64,000 bases of DNA from positions 1-64,000 of the forward strand of contig JAATFX010000070.1 in NCBI GenBank assembly GCA_015654925.1, read 5' to 3'. The notes beneath the pieces are model-generated. The model was not told the DNA's origin. It did not search any database and saw nothing but the letters and a program-made list of their open reading frames with translations. Shown piece after piece: positions 1 through 10,816 of this stretch; positions within the stretch are counted from its first letter, which is position 1; each line of letters opens with the position of its first letter. The position numbers were made by a program, and so were the translations under genes. This DNA comes from Enterobacterales bacterium. GTDB lineage: Bacteria; Pseudomonadota; Gammaproteobacteria; Enterobacterales; Enterobacteriaceae.

Positions 1-410
<410 letters not shown>

Positions 411-481
411 TTACACAATTGAGTTTAGTTGATCTAAACGACGCATAGGACCAAAATACTCTACGCCGATCGTCGGCGCGC

Positions 482-510
482 TTTATACCATAATCCGCGC
501 CCGGACTCCA
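482..510 (-). promoter_or_regulatory. Candidate rpsB promoter
   Basis: On the minus strand TGGAGT (505-510) and TATAAA (482-487) are 17 bases apart, followed by a G+C-rich GCGCGCC stretch of the kind seen at stringently controlled ribosomal promoters. The -35 element is poor (3 of 6 consensus positions). The position, roughly 70 bases upstream of the T44 element, is reasonable. This is a motif call only. Confidence 0.4.
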
Positions 511-639
511 CTATTTGTTCAATGCCGATCGTGGCGACAAATGATAGTTTGGCAGTCTAACGGCTGGACTGATAACATTATATCTTACTTAAGTTTAATC
601 ATAATATTGTCGACTTTCATGCCGACTGTGGATCTCTTC

Positions 640-1434
640 ATGGCCATTCCAATTAAAAATTCTGACGATATCGCCAAAATGCGCGTTGCCGGCCGCCTGG
701 CCGCCGAAGTGCTTGAAATTATCGAACCCCATGTGGTCCCGGGAGTCAGTACCGGCGAGCTCGATCGCCTGTGCCATGAGCATATTACCGTCCATCAGCA
801 CGCCATTTCCGCAAGCCTGGGTTACCACGGCTTTCCGAAATCCGTCTGCATTTCGGTCAACGAAGTGGTGTGCCACGGCATTCCCTCCGACGAAAAAATT
901 CTCAAGGACGGCGATATCATTAATATCGACGTTACGGTGATCAAAGAAGGTTTTCACGGCGATACGTCCAAAATGTTCATCGTCGGCAAGCCCACCATCC
1001 TGGGCGAGCGCCTGTGCCGGATCACCGAGGAAAGCCTGTATCTGGCCATCAAGATGGTCAAGCCGGGGATTCGCCTGCGTACGCTGGGCAAAGCCATACA
1101 GCAGTTCGTCGAGGCCGAGAATTTCTCCGTCGTGCGCGAATATTGCGGCCACGGTATCGGCGTGGGGTTCCACGAGGAACCGCAAGTGCTGCACTATGAT
1201 GCCGACGACGGCGGCGTGGTGCTGCAACCGGGCATGGCGTTTACCATCGAACCCATGGTGAACGCCGGGGATTACCGCATCCGCACCATGAAAGACGGCT
1301 GGACGGTCAAGACCAAGGATCGCAGCTTGTCGGCGCAATATGAACATACTATTGTTGTCACCGATGACGGCTGTGAAATAATGACCCTGCGCGGCGACGA
1401 TACCCTGCCGGCGGTGATAACACACGCGGCCTGA
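640..1434 (+). CDS. map: Methionine aminopeptidase type I
   Basis: Removes the N-terminal methionine from nascent cytosolic proteins, using a two-metal centre. The 264-residue product has the same length as the E. coli enzyme and is nearly collinear with it. The reading frame is open back to 541, but the family N-terminus ([20 protein letters not shown]) fixes the start at ATG 640; the extra upstream residues look like translated leader. The metal-binding aspartates lie in VNIDVT-like [17 protein letters not shown], His171 in GHGIG, and the glutamates in FTIEPMVN and SAQYEHT. One oddity: the position after GHGIG is Val175, where E. coli has Arg. Divergent from rpsB and upstream of glnD. Confidence 0.97.
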   Translation: MAIPIKNSDDIAKMRVAGRLAAEVLEIIEPHVVPGVSTGELDRLCHEHITVHQHAISASLGYHGFPKSVCISVNEVVCHGIPSDEKILKDGDIINIDVTVIKEGFHGDTSKMFIVGKPTILGERLCRITEESLYLAIKMVKPGIRLRTLGKAIQQFVEAENFSVVREYCGHGIGVGFHEEPQVLHYDADDGGVVLQPGMAFTIEPMVNAGDYRIRTMKDGWTVKTKDRSLSAQYEHTIVVTDDGCEIMTLRGDDTLPAVITHAA

Positions 1435-1529
1435 ATTCCTGCCGCGCGCGGCGTGTCTCATTCTTTCCGCGGGTAGCCCGGGGGCCGGCGCCCCCGACCC
1501 CGGCCTACCCGCATTACCATGGGTCCTAT

Positions 1530-4205
1530 ATGCCGGATAAAATCCTTCTGTACGCCGAACAGCCCGTTGCCGCCGTGTTCCCGGCCAAACCCTCTTCGCC
1601 CTTGACCTGGCCGGATGAGGCCTTGAACCGTACGGATCTTAAAACCCACCTGGAAGATTTTTACCGCTGGCTGGGAGAGGCCTTTGACGCCGGCATGTCG
1701 GCGGAAACGCTGATTGACGCGCGCACGCTGTATATCGATCAGTTGCTGCGGCAACTGTGGCGTTTGTACGGGTTTGGCGCGGTGCCGGAAACGGCCCTGG
1801 TGGCGGTGGGCGGTTATGGCCGGGGGGAATTGCATCCGCTGTCCGATATCGATGTGCTGGTATTGAGCCAGTCGCCGCTGAGCGCGCAGCAGGCGCAGCG
1901 CATCAGCGAACTGCTGACCCTGCTGTGGGATTTGAAGCTGGAAGTGGGCCACAGCGTGCGCAGCCTGGAGCAGTGCGTCCAGGAGGGGCTGGCGGATCTT
2001 ACCGTCGCCACCAATTTAATTGAATCGCGCCTGATTTGCGGGGACGTGGCGCTATTCCTAAAATTGCAAAAAAGCATTTTCAGCGAGGAGTTCTGGCCTT
2101 CCAGCCAATTCTTCCCCGCCAAGCTGGCGGAGCAGGAGGAGCGCCATCTGCGCTACCACGGCACCAGCTATAATCTGGAGCCGGACATTAAAAGCAGTCC
2201 CGGCGGGCTGCGCGATATCCATACCTTGCTATGGGTCGCCCATCGCCATTTCGGCGCCACGTCGATGGACGAGATGGTGGGTTTCGGCTTTCTTACCCAG
2301 GCCGAGCGGGACGAGCTGAAGGAGTGCCAGAGTTTTCTCTGGCGCATCCGTTTCGCGCTGCACCTGGTGCTCAACCGTTATGATAACCGCCTGCTGTTCG
2401 ATCGCCAGCAAAACGTCGCCCAGCTGTTGCGCTATCGCGGCGAAGGCAATTTGCCGGTCGAGCGGATGATGAAAGATTTTTTCCGCGTAACCCGCCGGAT
2501 TGGTGAATTAAACCAGATGCTGCTGCAACTGTTCGACGAGGCCATCCTGGCCCTGGGGCCGGACGATAAACCGCAGACGCTGGACGACGACTTCCAGCTG
2601 CGCGGCAACCTGATCGACCTGCGCGACGAAACGCTGTTCGCGCGCGAACCGGAAGCCATCTTGCGCATGTTCTACGTGATGGTGCGCCACCAGCGCATCG
2701 CCGGCATCTACTCCGCCACGCTGCGCCAGCTGCGCTACGCCCGCCGCCACTTGGCCGAACCCTTGTGCAACAACCCCAAGGCCCGGCAGTTGTTCATGGC
2801 CATCCTGCGCCATCCGGGAGCGGTGCAGCACGCGTTGCTGCCCATGCATCGCCATAGCGTGCTGTGGGCCTATATGCCGCAGTGGAGCAATATTGTCGGG
2901 CAAATGCAGTTCGATTTATTCCATGCCTATACGGTCGACGAGCACACCATCCGGGTATTGCTGAAGATCGAAAGCTTCGCCGATGAAAAGGTGCGCCCGC
3001 AGCATCCGCTGTGCGTGGAGCTGTTTCCGCGGCTGGCGCATCAGCACCTGCTGCTGCTGGCGGCGCTGTTTCATGATATCGCCAAGGGCCGCGGCGGCGA
3101 TCACTCGCTGCTGGGGGGGAAAGACGCCCTGGAGTTCGCTGAACTGCACGGGCTCCACCCGCGCGAAGCGCAACTGGTGGCCTGGCTGGTGCGCTGCCAT
3201 CTGGTAATGTCGGTCACCGCCCAGCGACGCGATATCCAGGACCCGGACGTGCTGCGGGAATTCGCCGCCGAGGTGCAGACCGAAAGCCGGCTGCATTATC
3301 TGCTGTGCCTGACGGTAGCCGATATCTGCGCCACCAATGAAACCCTGTGGAACAGCTGGAAACAGAGCCTGTTGCGCGAGCTGTTCTTCGCCACCGAAAA
3401 ACTGCTGCGGCGCGGTATGCAAAACACGCCGGATATGCGCGCGCGCATCCGCCATCACCGCACGCAGGCCCTGGCGCTGCTGCGCATGGAGAATATCAAC
3501 GAAGAAGCGCTGCACGATCTCTGGAGCCGCTGCCGGGCCGATTATTTCCTGCGCCATTCCCCCAACCAGCTGGCCTGGCACGCGCGCCATCTGCTGCGGC
3601 ACAACGCCGACGAGCCGCTAGTATTAATCAGTCCCCAGGCCACGCGCGGCGGCACGGAAATCTTTATCTGGAACCACGACCGCCCTTATCTGTTCGCCGC
3701 CGTGACCGGGGAACTGGACCGCCGCAACCTGAGCGTGCATGACGCGCAAATCTTCACCAACCGCGACGGCATGGCCATGGATACCTTCGTGGTGCTGGAG
3801 CCGGACGGCAGTCCCCTGGCGCCGGACCGGCACCAGGCCATCGGCCAGGCATTGCTGCAAACCCTGCAGCCGGGCAAATACCAGCATCCGCGCGTACGCC
3901 GGCCGTCATCCAAACTGCGGCATTTCAACGTGCAGACCCAAATCACCTTCCTGCACGCGCCCTCCGATCGGCGCAGCTACCTGGAACTGACCGCTTTGGA
4001 TCAACCCGGCCTGCTGGCCAGGGTGAGTGAGGTTTTCGTCGATTTAGGCGTATCGCTGCACGGCGCCCGCATTTCCACCATCGGCGAGCGCGTAGAGGAT
4101 TTATTTATCCTCGCCGGCAGCGATCGGCGCGCGCTGAGTATCAGGATGCAGCAGGAATTGTCGCAGCGATTAACCGCGGCGCTCAACCCGAACGATAAAA
4201 TGTGA
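1530..4205 (+). CDS. glnD: PII uridylyltransferase / uridylyl-removing enzyme
   Basis: The primary nitrogen sensor: at low glutamine it uridylylates PII proteins (GlnB, GlnK), and at high glutamine it removes UMP. The 891 residues match E. coli GlnD in length and order. The nucleotidyltransferase motif [15 protein letters not shown] is at 94-108, with Asp106 and Asp108 as metal ligands. The HD hydrolase motif [13 protein letters not shown] has its HD pair at 515-516. Two ACT domains close the protein (around [18 protein letters not shown] and [13 protein letters not shown]), where glutamine is sensed. It lies between map and dapD as in other enterics. The start ATG 1530 has only a weak Shine-Dalgarno, so a nearby start cannot be excluded. 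Confidence 0.98.
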   Translation: MPDKILLYAEQPVAAVFPAKPSSPLTWPDEALNRTDLKTHLEDFYRWLGEAFDAGMSAETLIDARTLYIDQLLRQLWRLYGFGAVPETALVAVGGYGRGELHPLSDIDVLVLSQSPLSAQQAQRISELLTLLWDLKLEVGHSVRSLEQCVQEGLADLTVATNLIESRLICGDVALFLKLQKSIFSEEFWPSSQFFPAKLAEQEERHLRYHGTSYNLEPDIKSSPGGLRDIHTLLWVAHRHFGATSMDEMVGFGFLTQAERDELKECQSFLWRIRFALHLVLNRYDNRLLFDRQQNVAQLLRYRGEGNLPVERMMKDFFRVTRRIGELNQMLLQLFDEAILALGPDDKPQTLDDDFQLRGNLIDLRDETLFAREPEAILRMFYVMVRHQRIAGIYSATLRQLRYARRHLAEPLCNNPKARQLFMAILRHPGAVQHALLPMHRHSVLWAYMPQWSNIVGQMQFDLFHAYTVDEHTIRVLLKIESFADEKVRPQHPLCVELFPRLAHQHLLLLAALFHDIAKGRGGDHSLLGGKDALEFAELHGLHPREAQLVAWLVRCHLVMSVTAQRRDIQDPDVLREFAAEVQTESRLHYLLCLTVADICATNETLWNSWKQSLLRELFFATEKLLRRGMQNTPDMRARIRHHRTQALALLRMENINEEALHDLWSRCRADYFLRHSPNQLAWHARHLLRHNADEPLVLISPQATRGGTEIFIWNHDRPYLFAAVTGELDRRNLSVHDAQIFTNRDGMAMDTFVVLEPDGSPLAPDRHQAIGQALLQTLQPGKYQHPRVRRPSSKLRHFNVQTQITFLHAPSDRRSYLELTALDQPGLLARVSEVFVDLGVSLHGARISTIGERVEDLFILAGSDRRALSIRMQQELSQRLTAALNPNDKM

Positions 4206-4257
4206 TACAAGTAGCTTTTCACTCATTTCTTTCGCCAAGACACAGGACCAGGACAGG

Positions 4258-5082
4258 ATGCAGCAATTACAACAAATCATTGAAAACGCTTTCGAGCGCC
4301 GCGCGGACATCACGCCGGCAACGGCGGATAGCGTCACCGTTGACGCGGTTCGCCAGGTTATCAGCCAATTGGACAGCGGCGCGCTGCGCGTGGCGCAAAA
4401 AATCGATGGTGAGTGGGTTACCCATCAATGGCTGAAAAAAGCGGTATTGCTGTCATTCCGCATTAGCGACAACCAGGTGATGGACGGTGCGGAAACCCGC
4501 TATTTCGACAAGGTGCCGCTGAAATTCGCCGGTTACGACCAGGCGCGTTTCGAGCGCGAAGGTTTTCGCGTGGTGCCCCCCGCCACCGTGCGCCAGGGCG
4601 CGTTTATCGCCCGCAATACGGTGCTGATGCCCTCATATGTCAATATCGGCGCTTATGTGGATGAAGGCACCATGGTCGACACCTGGGCCACCGTCGGCTC
4701 CTGCGCGCAGATCGGCAAAAACGTCCATTTGTCCGGCGGCGTCGGCATTGGCGGCGTACTGGAGCCCTTGCAGGCCAATCCGACCATCATCGAGGATAAC
4801 TGCTTTATCGGCGCGCGCTCGGAGGTGGTTGAAGGGGTGATTGTCGAGGAAGGCTCGGTGATTTCAATGGGCGTATTTATCGGCCAGAGCACCAAAATCT
4901 ATGACCGCGAAACCGGCGAAGTGCATTATGGCCGCGTTCCGGCCGGGTCGGTGGTGGTCTCAGGGAATTTGCCGTCCAAGGATGGCCGTTATAGCCTCTA
5001 CTGCGCGGTGATCGTCAAAAAAGTTGACGCCAAAACCCGCGGCAAGGTTGGAATTAATGAGTTATTACGCACGATAGACTAA
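4258..5082 (+). CDS. dapD: Tetrahydrodipicolinate N-succinyltransferase
   Basis: Transfers succinyl from succinyl-CoA to tetrahydrodipicolinate in the meso-diaminopimelate/lysine pathway, feeding peptidoglycan and lysine synthesis. The product is 274 residues, the usual length. An N-terminal helical region ([15 protein letters not shown]) is followed by a left-handed beta-helix of hexapeptide repeats, visible as [37 protein letters not shown] and [19 protein letters not shown]. An AGGACAGG sequence just upstream of ATG 4258 can serve as ribosome site. It starts 52 bases after glnD, so co-transcription is likely. Its pathway partner lysA is in this window at 58-59 kb. Confidence 0.98.
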   Translation: MQQLQQIIENAFERRADITPATADSVTVDAVRQVISQLDSGALRVAQKIDGEWVTHQWLKKAVLLSFRISDNQVMDGAETRYFDKVPLKFAGYDQARFEREGFRVVPPATVRQGAFIARNTVLMPSYVNIGAYVDEGTMVDTWATVGSCAQIGKNVHLSGGVGIGGVLEPLQANPTIIEDNCFIGARSEVVEGVIVEEGSVISMGVFIGQSTKIYDRETGEVHYGRVPAGSVVVSGNLPSKDGRYSLYCAVIVKKVDAKTRGKVGINELLRTID

Positions 5083-5213
5083 TATCTTTAGTGGCGAAAG
5101 CTTCGCTCGCCCGGATATTTGGCTGCAATTTAAGCCGTTAATCACATTTTATGGCGCCCCAGGGCGTCATAATCTTCCCCGGAAACCCGGCATTACATAC
5201 CAGAGGTAGCGCT

Positions 5214-5603
5214 ATGTACGATAATCTTAAAAGCCTTGGCGTTAATCATCCGGACGATATCGACCGTTACAGCCTGCGTCAGGAAGCCAATAACGACATT
5301 CTGAAAATCTATTTTCGCCGGGATAAAGGCGAGTTTTTTGCCAAAAGCGTCAAATTCAAGTACCCGCGCCAGCGTAAAACCGTCGTCTCCGACAACGCCG
5401 CCGAGGGTTATCGCGAAATCAACGAAATCAGTCCGAACCTGCGTTATGTCATCGATGAATTGGATCAACTTTGCCTGCGCGATCAGACCGAAGTGGATTT
5501 AAAACACAAGATCCTCGAAGATCTGCGTCATCTAGATAGCGTGGTCTCCAATAAAATCGCCGAGATCGAAGCCGATCTGGAAAAACTGACCCGCAACAAA
5601 TAA
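5214..5603 (+). CDS. yaeH: UPF0325 family protein YaeH
   Basis: A 129-residue soluble protein closely matching E. coli Yae[49 protein letters not shown], then a charged C-terminal coiled-coil-like segment ending EIEADLEKL. Its function is not established. The frame is open upstream to 5151, but ATG 5214 has AGAGGTAG in front and begins with the family's conserved N-terminus, so it is preferred. It follows dapD in the same direction, as in related genomes. No catalytic motif is visible. Confidence 0.95.
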   Translation: MYDNLKSLGVNHPDDIDRYSLRQEANNDILKIYFRRDKGEFFAKSVKFKYPRQRKTVVSDNAAEGYREINEISPNLRYVIDELDQLCLRDQTEVDLKHKILEDLRHLDSVVSNKIAEIEADLEKLTRNK

Positions 5604-5629
5604 CCTGGCCGCGCCCGGCCCGACGACTT

Positions 5630-5653
5630 ACGCCCCGGTACGAGCCCGGGCGT
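5630..5653. terminator. Hairpin between convergent yaeH and hydrolase gene
   Basis: ACGCCC (5630-5635) pairs with GGGCGT (5648-5653), and the stem can extend inward past one mismatch. It sits in the 63-base gap between two convergent genes. No T run follows on either strand, so it is at best a weak or factor-assisted terminator. Confidence 0.3.
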
Positions 5654-5666
5654 TTGCCAAGGGGCG

Positions 5667-6512
5667 TTAGCTAAATAGCACCCGGCTAAAAAACGCCTCC
5701 GCTTCGGCGTCATAACGAGCGCCGTCATGCCCCGCGCCCGCCATCACCGTCAGGCTACAGTCGATGCCCTGCGCCTGGAACGAGTTCTTCAACGCGGCCA
5801 GCCGTTCCGGGCGGGTTTTGCCGGCATCATTGGCGCCGGCCATCCAATACCGGCCGCCGGGCTGATGAGTAATTTCCGCAGTATCGGTATCCTCCGATCC
5901 GACGGCCATATGCACCGGCACCCGGCGCAGGGCGTCCAGATCGAGTTTGACGGCAAACGTCGACTCGATATCCCCGGTACCGACCCACCACTGCCGGCGG
6001 TCATCGATTAACGTGACTGAACCGGGGGCACCGATGGAACACGCCAGCAACAGTTGCGGATGCAACAGCAGAAAGCGATGCACAAAATGCCCGCCGCCGG
6101 AAAAGCCGCATAGGGCGAACCGGCTGAAATTCGCCCCATAGCGCCCCGCCACCTCGTCGATCATATCCAGTAGCACCCGGTCATAACGAATATCCCCCTC
6201 CAGCAGATATTTATAACCATGCAGGTTGCGATCCCCGCGCACGCCGGCGGGAAACAGCGGGCACAGCACCACGCAGTTGTGCCGGCGCGCGAACGGCGCC
6301 AGGGCATGCAAAGTGGGGACAAAATCACGGCCGGTGCCGTGGACCGAAACGATAAGCGTCGGCTTGGAATCAGCCTCCAGCGCGCTGTCGGGGACATAAA
6401 GCGAATAGCTGAACCGGGGATCGGCCATGCTCGCCGAATGAACGGCGAACCCCCGATCATAGGACGACAACGGCAACAATCGATCGGTATTCTGCGGCAA
6501 GCTTGTCTTCAT
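5667..6512 (-). CDS. Alpha/beta hydrolase, esterase/depolymerase-like
   Basis: A 281-residue protein with an alpha/beta-hydrolase layout: oxyanion-type SVHGTG (HG at 58-59), nucleophile elbow CGFSGGGH with Ser138, a probable acid at Asp208 in GSEDTD, and His262 in GAGHDG near the C-terminus. Spacing and the HxFPAG-type loop resemble esterases of the poly-hydroxyalkanoate/feruloyl esterase kind, but the substrate cannot be read from sequence. No signal peptide is evident, so it is probably cytosolic. It is divergent from an ABC importer across 323 bases, suggesting that it acts on the imported compound (inference). The ribosome site upstream of ATG 6512 is weak. Confidence 0.85.
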   Translation of the reverse strand: MKTSLPQNTDRLLPLSSYDRGFAVHSASMADPRFSYSLYVPDSALEADSKPTLIVSVHGTGRDFVPTLHALAPFARRHNCVVLCPLFPAGVRGDRNLHGYKYLLEGDIRYDRVLLDMIDEVAGRYGANFSRFALCGFSGGGHFVHRFLLLHPQLLLACSIGAPGSVTLIDDRRQWWVGTGDIESTFAVKLDLDALRRVPVHMAVGSEDTDTAEITHQPGGRYWMAGANDAGKTRPERLAALKNSFQAQGIDCSLTVMAGAGHDGARYDAEAEAFFSRVLFS

Positions 6513-6695
6513 GGCGGACCCATTTTCATCAGGAAGTGGCGATAGTTACCAGCCCGCGGCCGGGCGAATGTATAGCTGTTTTATGACCATCACCAATTAA
6601 TTTACGGCCCTCCTGGCCGAAAAACAATATTCCCGGCAATATTTGCGCAAAAAATTTACCTGCCAATAACATCTAAGCCGGATAAAATGCTAATT

Positions 6696-6711
6696 TTTGA
6701 CTTATATCACT
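6696..6711 (+). promoter_or_regulatory. Possible CRP site in divergent hydrolase/ABC promoter region
   Basis: TTTGA-N6-TCACT differs from the CRP consensus TGTGA-N6-TCACA by one base in each half, with A/T-rich flanks. It is roughly 70 bases upstream of the start expected from the promoter at 6742-6771. The whole 6513-6835 gap is A/T-rich in its centre and holds no convincing open frame. Motif evidence only. Confidence 0.35.
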
Positions 6712-6741
6712 TAAATAGCCTGAATGGGCATTTTACAGCCC

Positions 6742-6771
6742 TTGACGGTCTGGAAAATTTGCACATATCAT
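6742..6771 (+). promoter_or_regulatory. Candidate sigma-70 promoter of the ABC importer operon
   Basis: TTGACG (6742-6747) and TATCAT (6766-6771) are 18 bases apart, about 65 bases upstream of the first importer gene. This is the best -35/-10 pair in the gap. Seen by motif only. Confidence 0.45.
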
Positions 6772-6835
6772 TAACAAAAGGGGCGACAACCGTACCCGGA
6801 GCGCAAGCTTAGGCGAAAAAAGAGGAGAGTTCGTG

Positions 6836-7921
6836 ATGATCACCCATTGGTTACCCAAGCTTGCCAGCCTGGCCGTCGCCGCGGTATTAAGCCTGCCTGG
6901 CGCCGCCGCCCGGGCCGCGCCCGCCGCCGATATCGTCGCCGCGTCCAAGTCCGAACAACGGTTATTGATTTACTCCAATATGGGTACGGATAACTGGAAC
7001 CCCATTATTAAAGGCTTTAACCAGCTCTACCCCTGGATTAAGGTCGAGACCCTCAATCTCGGCGCCAGCGAGCCTATCAGCCGCTATGAGGCCGAGACCG
7101 GAACCGGCGTGAATTCCGCCGATTTTATCGTCACCGGCTCGATCAGCGACTGGATACGTTTCGCTGATAAAAAGCTGGCCGCCGATTACGCCACCAGCGA
7201 AGACGCCGCGCTGCCGGACTGGAGCAAACCCTTTCCCGGCGTTTACACCTTTTCCACCGACCCGATGGTGCTGGGCTACAACAAACTGCTGCTGAGCGCC
7301 GACCAACAACCCGATACCTTTGCGGGATTTGCCAAAGCGGTCGTCGACCACCCCGAGTTATTTAAAGGCAAAATCGGCAGTTACGGGGCCGACGGCTTCG
7401 GCGGATCGATAAACTGGGCTTTTGTTCGCCACCATGGCGACAAAGCCTGGCAGTGGCTGGATGCCATTGGCCCCAGCGTAAAAGCCGGCGACGGAAGCGG
7501 CGCTATGATCGAAAAACTGACCCGGGGCGAAAACACGGCGGTCTATTTCCTGTCCGGCCCGGTAGTCATGCCCAAAATGGATGCCGGGCTCGATCAGGTG
7601 ATTACCTGGAAATACATCACTGACGGCACGCCGGTCTTTATGCGCGGCATGGCGATTACCGCCAAGGCGAAAAACCTCAACTCGGCGAAACTGATGCTGG
7701 AATATCTGCTGTCGGCCGATGGGCAGGTGGCGGTATCCCAGGCAGGATTCATGCCGTATCGCAGCGGTCTGCCCGCCGATAAACTGCGGTTTGGCTCGCT
7801 GGAACAACTTGCGCAAAAGATTGGCGAGACAAATATCATCATGATCAACTATGACCGCGAAATGCTGACCGGCTTCGATGCTTTCGCCCAGCGCTGGACC
7901 AAGGCCATAGGGCAAAAATAG
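6836..7921 (+). CDS. ABC importer periplasmic substrate-binding protein
   Basis: A 361-residue extracellular solute-binding protein. The N-terminus (MITHWLPKLASLAVAAVLSL then PGAAARAAPAAD) is a signal peptide cleaved near AAARAA, so it should act in the periplasm. The mature part (LLIYSNMGTDNWNPIIKGFN, QLYPWIKVETL, GYNKLLL, GKIGSYGAD) resembles the Fe3+/polyamine/phosphonate class of binding proteins with a two-lobe fold. The ligand is not predictable. A GTG at 6833 also opens the frame, but ATG 6836 is better spaced (8 bases) from AGGAG at 6823-6827. First gene of a four-gene run with permease, ATPase and regulator. Confidence 0.88.
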   Translation: MITHWLPKLASLAVAAVLSLPGAAARAAPAADIVAASKSEQRLLIYSNMGTDNWNPIIKGFNQLYPWIKVETLNLGASEPISRYEAETGTGVNSADFIVTGSISDWIRFADKKLAADYATSEDAALPDWSKPFPGVYTFSTDPMVLGYNKLLLSADQQPDTFAGFAKAVVDHPELFKGKIGSYGADGFGGSINWAFVRHHGDKAWQWLDAIGPSVKAGDGSGAMIEKLTRGENTAVYFLSGPVVMPKMDAGLDQVITWKYITDGTPVFMRGMAITAKAKNLNSAKLMLEYLLSADGQVAVSQAGFMPYRSGLPADKLRFGSLEQLAQKIGETNIIMINYDREMLTGFDAFAQRWTKAIGQK

Positions 7922-7984
7922 CCCTCCCCGCAGCGCCCTATGTTCACTTCCCGGGCCGCATGCCCGGGCGTCCCGGAGGCTTTG

Positions 7985-9727
7985 ATGACCATTCCGACCA
8001 CGGCGCGGCCCGCCGGCCACGCCGCTACTCCCCCAAACGCATCCCGGACCTGGCTGCGCGCCAGCGGGGTTCAGTGGCTGGTTACCATTTTACTGGCCAT
8101 TCTGGTGCTGACGCCGCTATTGCCGATTCTGATCCAGGCGTTCGCCTCGGCGCCTCTGTACGACAGCCAATGGCACTTCACTTTTGCCAATATCGCCGCG
8201 TTTCTGCACTCCGGGGAAATCTGGGCCGCGGCCTGGAATACCTTGATTTTCGCGGCGGTGTCCACCGCGATAGCCATGGCCATCGGCAGCGCGGCGGCAA
8301 TCCTTATCGGCCGCACCGATTTACCGCTGCGCGGCGTACTGGGCGATTTGTTTATGCTACCGCTGTACCTGTCCCATCTGATCCTCGGCATCGGCTGGCT
8401 GACCATGTACGCGCCGGGCGGTTTCATCACCACCTGGGCGCAGATGATGGGCCTGCCCCAATGGGAGCTGTATTCCCTGACCGGCATGTCATTAATCGCC
8501 GGCATCGCCCAGGCCCCGCTGGTATATATCTACTGCCTGTACGGCGCGGCCGGCAATGCCGGTTCGACCCTGGAGGATGCGGCGCGCACCACCGGAGCCG
8601 GACGGCTGCGGGTGCTACTTTATATTACGCTGCCGATGATGGTGCCGGCCCTGGTGTATTCCGCGGTAATCAATTTTGTCGCCGGCCTGGAGATGCTGGC
8701 CATTCCCAGGCTGCTGGGCAAGACGTCCGGTATCGCCACGCTGTCCACCTTCCTCTATGACAAAGGCATCGATAATCCGCAGCCCAATCACGGGCTGGTG
8801 GCCAATGCCGCTTTCCTGCTGATGGTGCTGGTGGCGGTATCGCTTTATTTGCAATGGCGGCTGCTGCGCAATGCGTTTAAATTTATGACGGTCCAGGGCA
8901 AGGCCGGGCGCGTCAAGCGTCTGTCGCTCGGGCGCTGGCGCTGGCCCCTGGCGGCGCTGCTATTGGTGTATATGCTGGTGACGATGATTGTGCCGGTGGC
9001 CGGGATCATCCTGCGGGCGTTTACCGCAATCCTGACGCCGCTGGTACCCATAGCCAAGGTACTGACTACCGCCAACGTGCGGCGCATATTCGACGAGCCG
9101 CGTTTTTTCGACGCCATCGTCAATACGATTGAAGTGGGCCTGCTGTGCGCCGGCATTGGCGCCTTTTTCTGTCTGGCGCTGGTGCTGGTCAGCCAGCGGT
9201 CGGGCTTTCGCTTCGCCTGGCTGACCGACGGACTGGCGGTATTGCCCCGGGCGCTGCCGGGCTTGATTGTCGGCCTGGGGGTATTTTACGCCGCGGTCCT
9301 GTTTCCACCCTTCGGCTGGATACGCAGTACCATCTGGATATTGGTAGTGGCCTATTTGATGAGCATGATCCCGCTGGGCGTGGGGGTGATCGCCCCGGCT
9401 GCCCTGCAAATTAGCCGCGAGCTGGACAAAGCCGGCCGGGTCAGCGGCGCCGACTGGTTATATACCTGCCGCCGTATCGTCGTGCCCTTGCTAAAACCCG
9501 CCATGGCCGGCGCGTTTATCCTGATGTTTGTCGCCAGCCTCAAGTCCTACACTATCGCTATGTTCCTGTTCTCGCCCAGCACCGAAGTCATAGGCTCATC
9601 CATCCTGCTGCTGGCCGGCGACGGCGATACCGGCCTCGCCTGCGCGCTGGCGACGGTGCAGATCATTTTCACCCTGGCAATCGTACTGGCCGCACGCCGG
9701 CTCATGGGAGTACGTATTTATGGTTGA
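7985..9727 (+). CDS. ABC importer permease, two fused membrane domains
   Basis: An inner-membrane permease of 580 residues carrying two complete transport domains in one chain, as in the FbpB/AfuB type of iron importers. Two EAA-type cytoplasmic loops that dock the ATPase are visible: LEDAARTTGAGRLRVLLYIT near 195-215 and RELDKAGRVSGADWLYTCRR near 477-497. Strongly hydrophobic segments surround each (for example WLVTILLAILVLTPLLPILI). The frame is open from 7940, but GGAGG (7975-7979) sits 5 bases before ATG 7985, which fixes the start. It overlaps the ATPase gene by 8 bases. The substrate is unknown. Confidence 0.9.
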   Translation: MTIPTTARPAGHAATPPNASRTWLRASGVQWLVTILLAILVLTPLLPILIQAFASAPLYDSQWHFTFANIAAFLHSGEIWAAAWNTLIFAAVSTAIAMAIGSAAAILIGRTDLPLRGVLGDLFMLPLYLSHLILGIGWLTMYAPGGFITTWAQMMGLPQWELYSLTGMSLIAGIAQAPLVYIYCLYGAAGNAGSTLEDAARTTGAGRLRVLLYITLPMMVPALVYSAVINFVAGLEMLAIPRLLGKTSGIATLSTFLYDKGIDNPQPNHGLVANAAFLLMVLVAVSLYLQWRLLRNAFKFMTVQGKAGRVKRLSLGRWRWPLAALLLVYMLVTMIVPVAGIILRAFTAILTPLVPIAKVLTTANVRRIFDEPRFFDAIVNTIEVGLLCAGIGAFFCLALVLVSQRSGFRFAWLTDGLAVLPRALPGLIVGLGVFYAAVLFPPFGWIRSTIWILVVAYLMSMIPLGVGVIAPAALQISRELDKAGRVSGADWLYTCRRIVVPLLKPAMAGAFILMFVASLKSYTIAMFLFSPSTEVIGSSILLLAGDGDTGLACALATVQIIFTLAIVLAARRLMGVRIYG

Positions 9728-10802
9728 ACTTCAATTGTCGTCCATCGCCAAATATTATGGCAACGTCCCGGTTATCAAGACGTTTGATCTGGCCATCAAC
9801 AAAGGGGAATTTATCACCCTGCTCGGATCGAGCGGCTGCGGCAAATCCACGACGCTGGCGATGATTGCCGGTTTGGAAGCGCCGTCGTCCGGGGAGATTT
9901 CGTTTCAGGGCCGCCTCCTGGCCTCCGCGGAGAAAAAAGTGTTCGTCGAGCCGGAAGCGCGCGGATTCGGCGTGGTATTCCAATCCTATGCTTTATGGCC
10001 GCATATGACCGTGGAGAACAACCTGGCGTTTCCGCTGCGCGTGCGCAATATACCGGCGGCCGAACAAAAACACCGGATCGCCCAGACGCTGGAACTGGTG
10101 GGGCTGACCGGCCTGGGGACGCGCTATCCCGGCCAGCTGTCCGGCGGGCAGCAGCAGCGCGTCGGATTGGCCAGGGCGCTGGTTTACCAGCCCTCCATGC
10201 TGCTGCTCGATGAGCCGCTCTCCAACCTGGATGCGCTGCTGCGCGAACAGGCGCGCGTCTGGCTCAAGGAAATTCAGCTGCGCCTGGGTATCACCACCTT
10301 GTATGTTACCCACGATCAGACCGAGGCGCTGTCCTTAAGCGATCGCATCGTGGTCATGAAAAATGGCCACATCGAACAGGTCGGCACGCCGCAGGATATC
10401 TACGAACGGCCGGCCACGCCGTTTGTAGCGGAATTCGTCGGCTCGGCGAATTTTATTCCCGGCACCGTCAGCGGCGAAGCCGGCCAGGAACTGCACCTTT
10501 CCCTGCCGGAACAACAAACGGCGCGGATTCGCGATCCCGGTGGCTTTAAACCGGGGGATCGGATTATCCTGGCCGTACGGCCCGAGAAGTTAACCCCGGA
10601 AAACGAGCCCAGCGGCAATAGCCTGAGCGTCGGGCTTAAGCGCAGCATTTATGTAGGCGAACGTTTCAGCTATGAGTGCGAATTCGGCGGTAAAAATCTC
10701 CAGGCCTTTGGTAAATTCCCGCTGTCCGAAGGGCGCGTGAATCTCTATTTTTCGCCTTTGGCCGCGACGCTGTTTCCGGCAAATGCGATGGTGCCGAATT
10801 GA
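9720..10802 (+). CDS. ABC importer ATP-binding protein
   Basis: The 360-residue ATPase of the importer. Walker A GSSGCGKST at 36-44, Q-loop in VVFQSYALWPH, signature LSGGQQQR near 140-147, Walker B LLLDEP with Asp164, and the switch histidine in YVTHDQTEAL are all intact. The C-terminal third (SANFIPGTV onward, LAVRPEKL) is a TOBE-type regulatory domain, usual in the PotA/FbpC/MalK branch. Translation is coupled to the permease by an 8-base overlap, and the regulator begins 14 bases downstream. The family assignment is firm; the transported compound is not. Confidence 0.93.
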   Translation: MVELQLSSIAKYYGNVPVIKTFDLAINKGEFITLLGSSGCGKSTTLAMIAGLEAPSSGEISFQGRLLASAEKKVFVEPEARGFGVVFQSYALWPHMTVENNLAFPLRVRNIPAAEQKHRIAQTLELVGLTGLGTRYPGQLSGGQQQRVGLARALVYQPSMLLLDEPLSNLDALLREQARVWLKEIQLRLGITTLYVTHDQTEALSLSDRIVVMKNGHIEQVGTPQDIYERPATPFVAEFVGSANFIPGTVSGEAGQELHLSLPEQQTARIRDPGGFKPGDRIILAVRPEKLTPENEPSGNSLSVGLKRSIYVGERFSYECEFGGKNLQAFGKFPLSEGRVNLYFSPLAATLFPANAMVPN

Positions 10803-10816
10803 CAAGGAATGAAGTA

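Noticed and set aside
595-1461. 288-residue minus-strand frame opposite map
   Set aside because: Composition mirrors the third-position G+C bias of map; no family resemblance, and map is beyond doubt.
8794-8834. Two close GCTGGTGG octamers (Chi) in the permease gene
   Set aside because: Chi is frequent in enteric coding DNA and the match follows from codon use (Leu-Val); no special meaning is supported.
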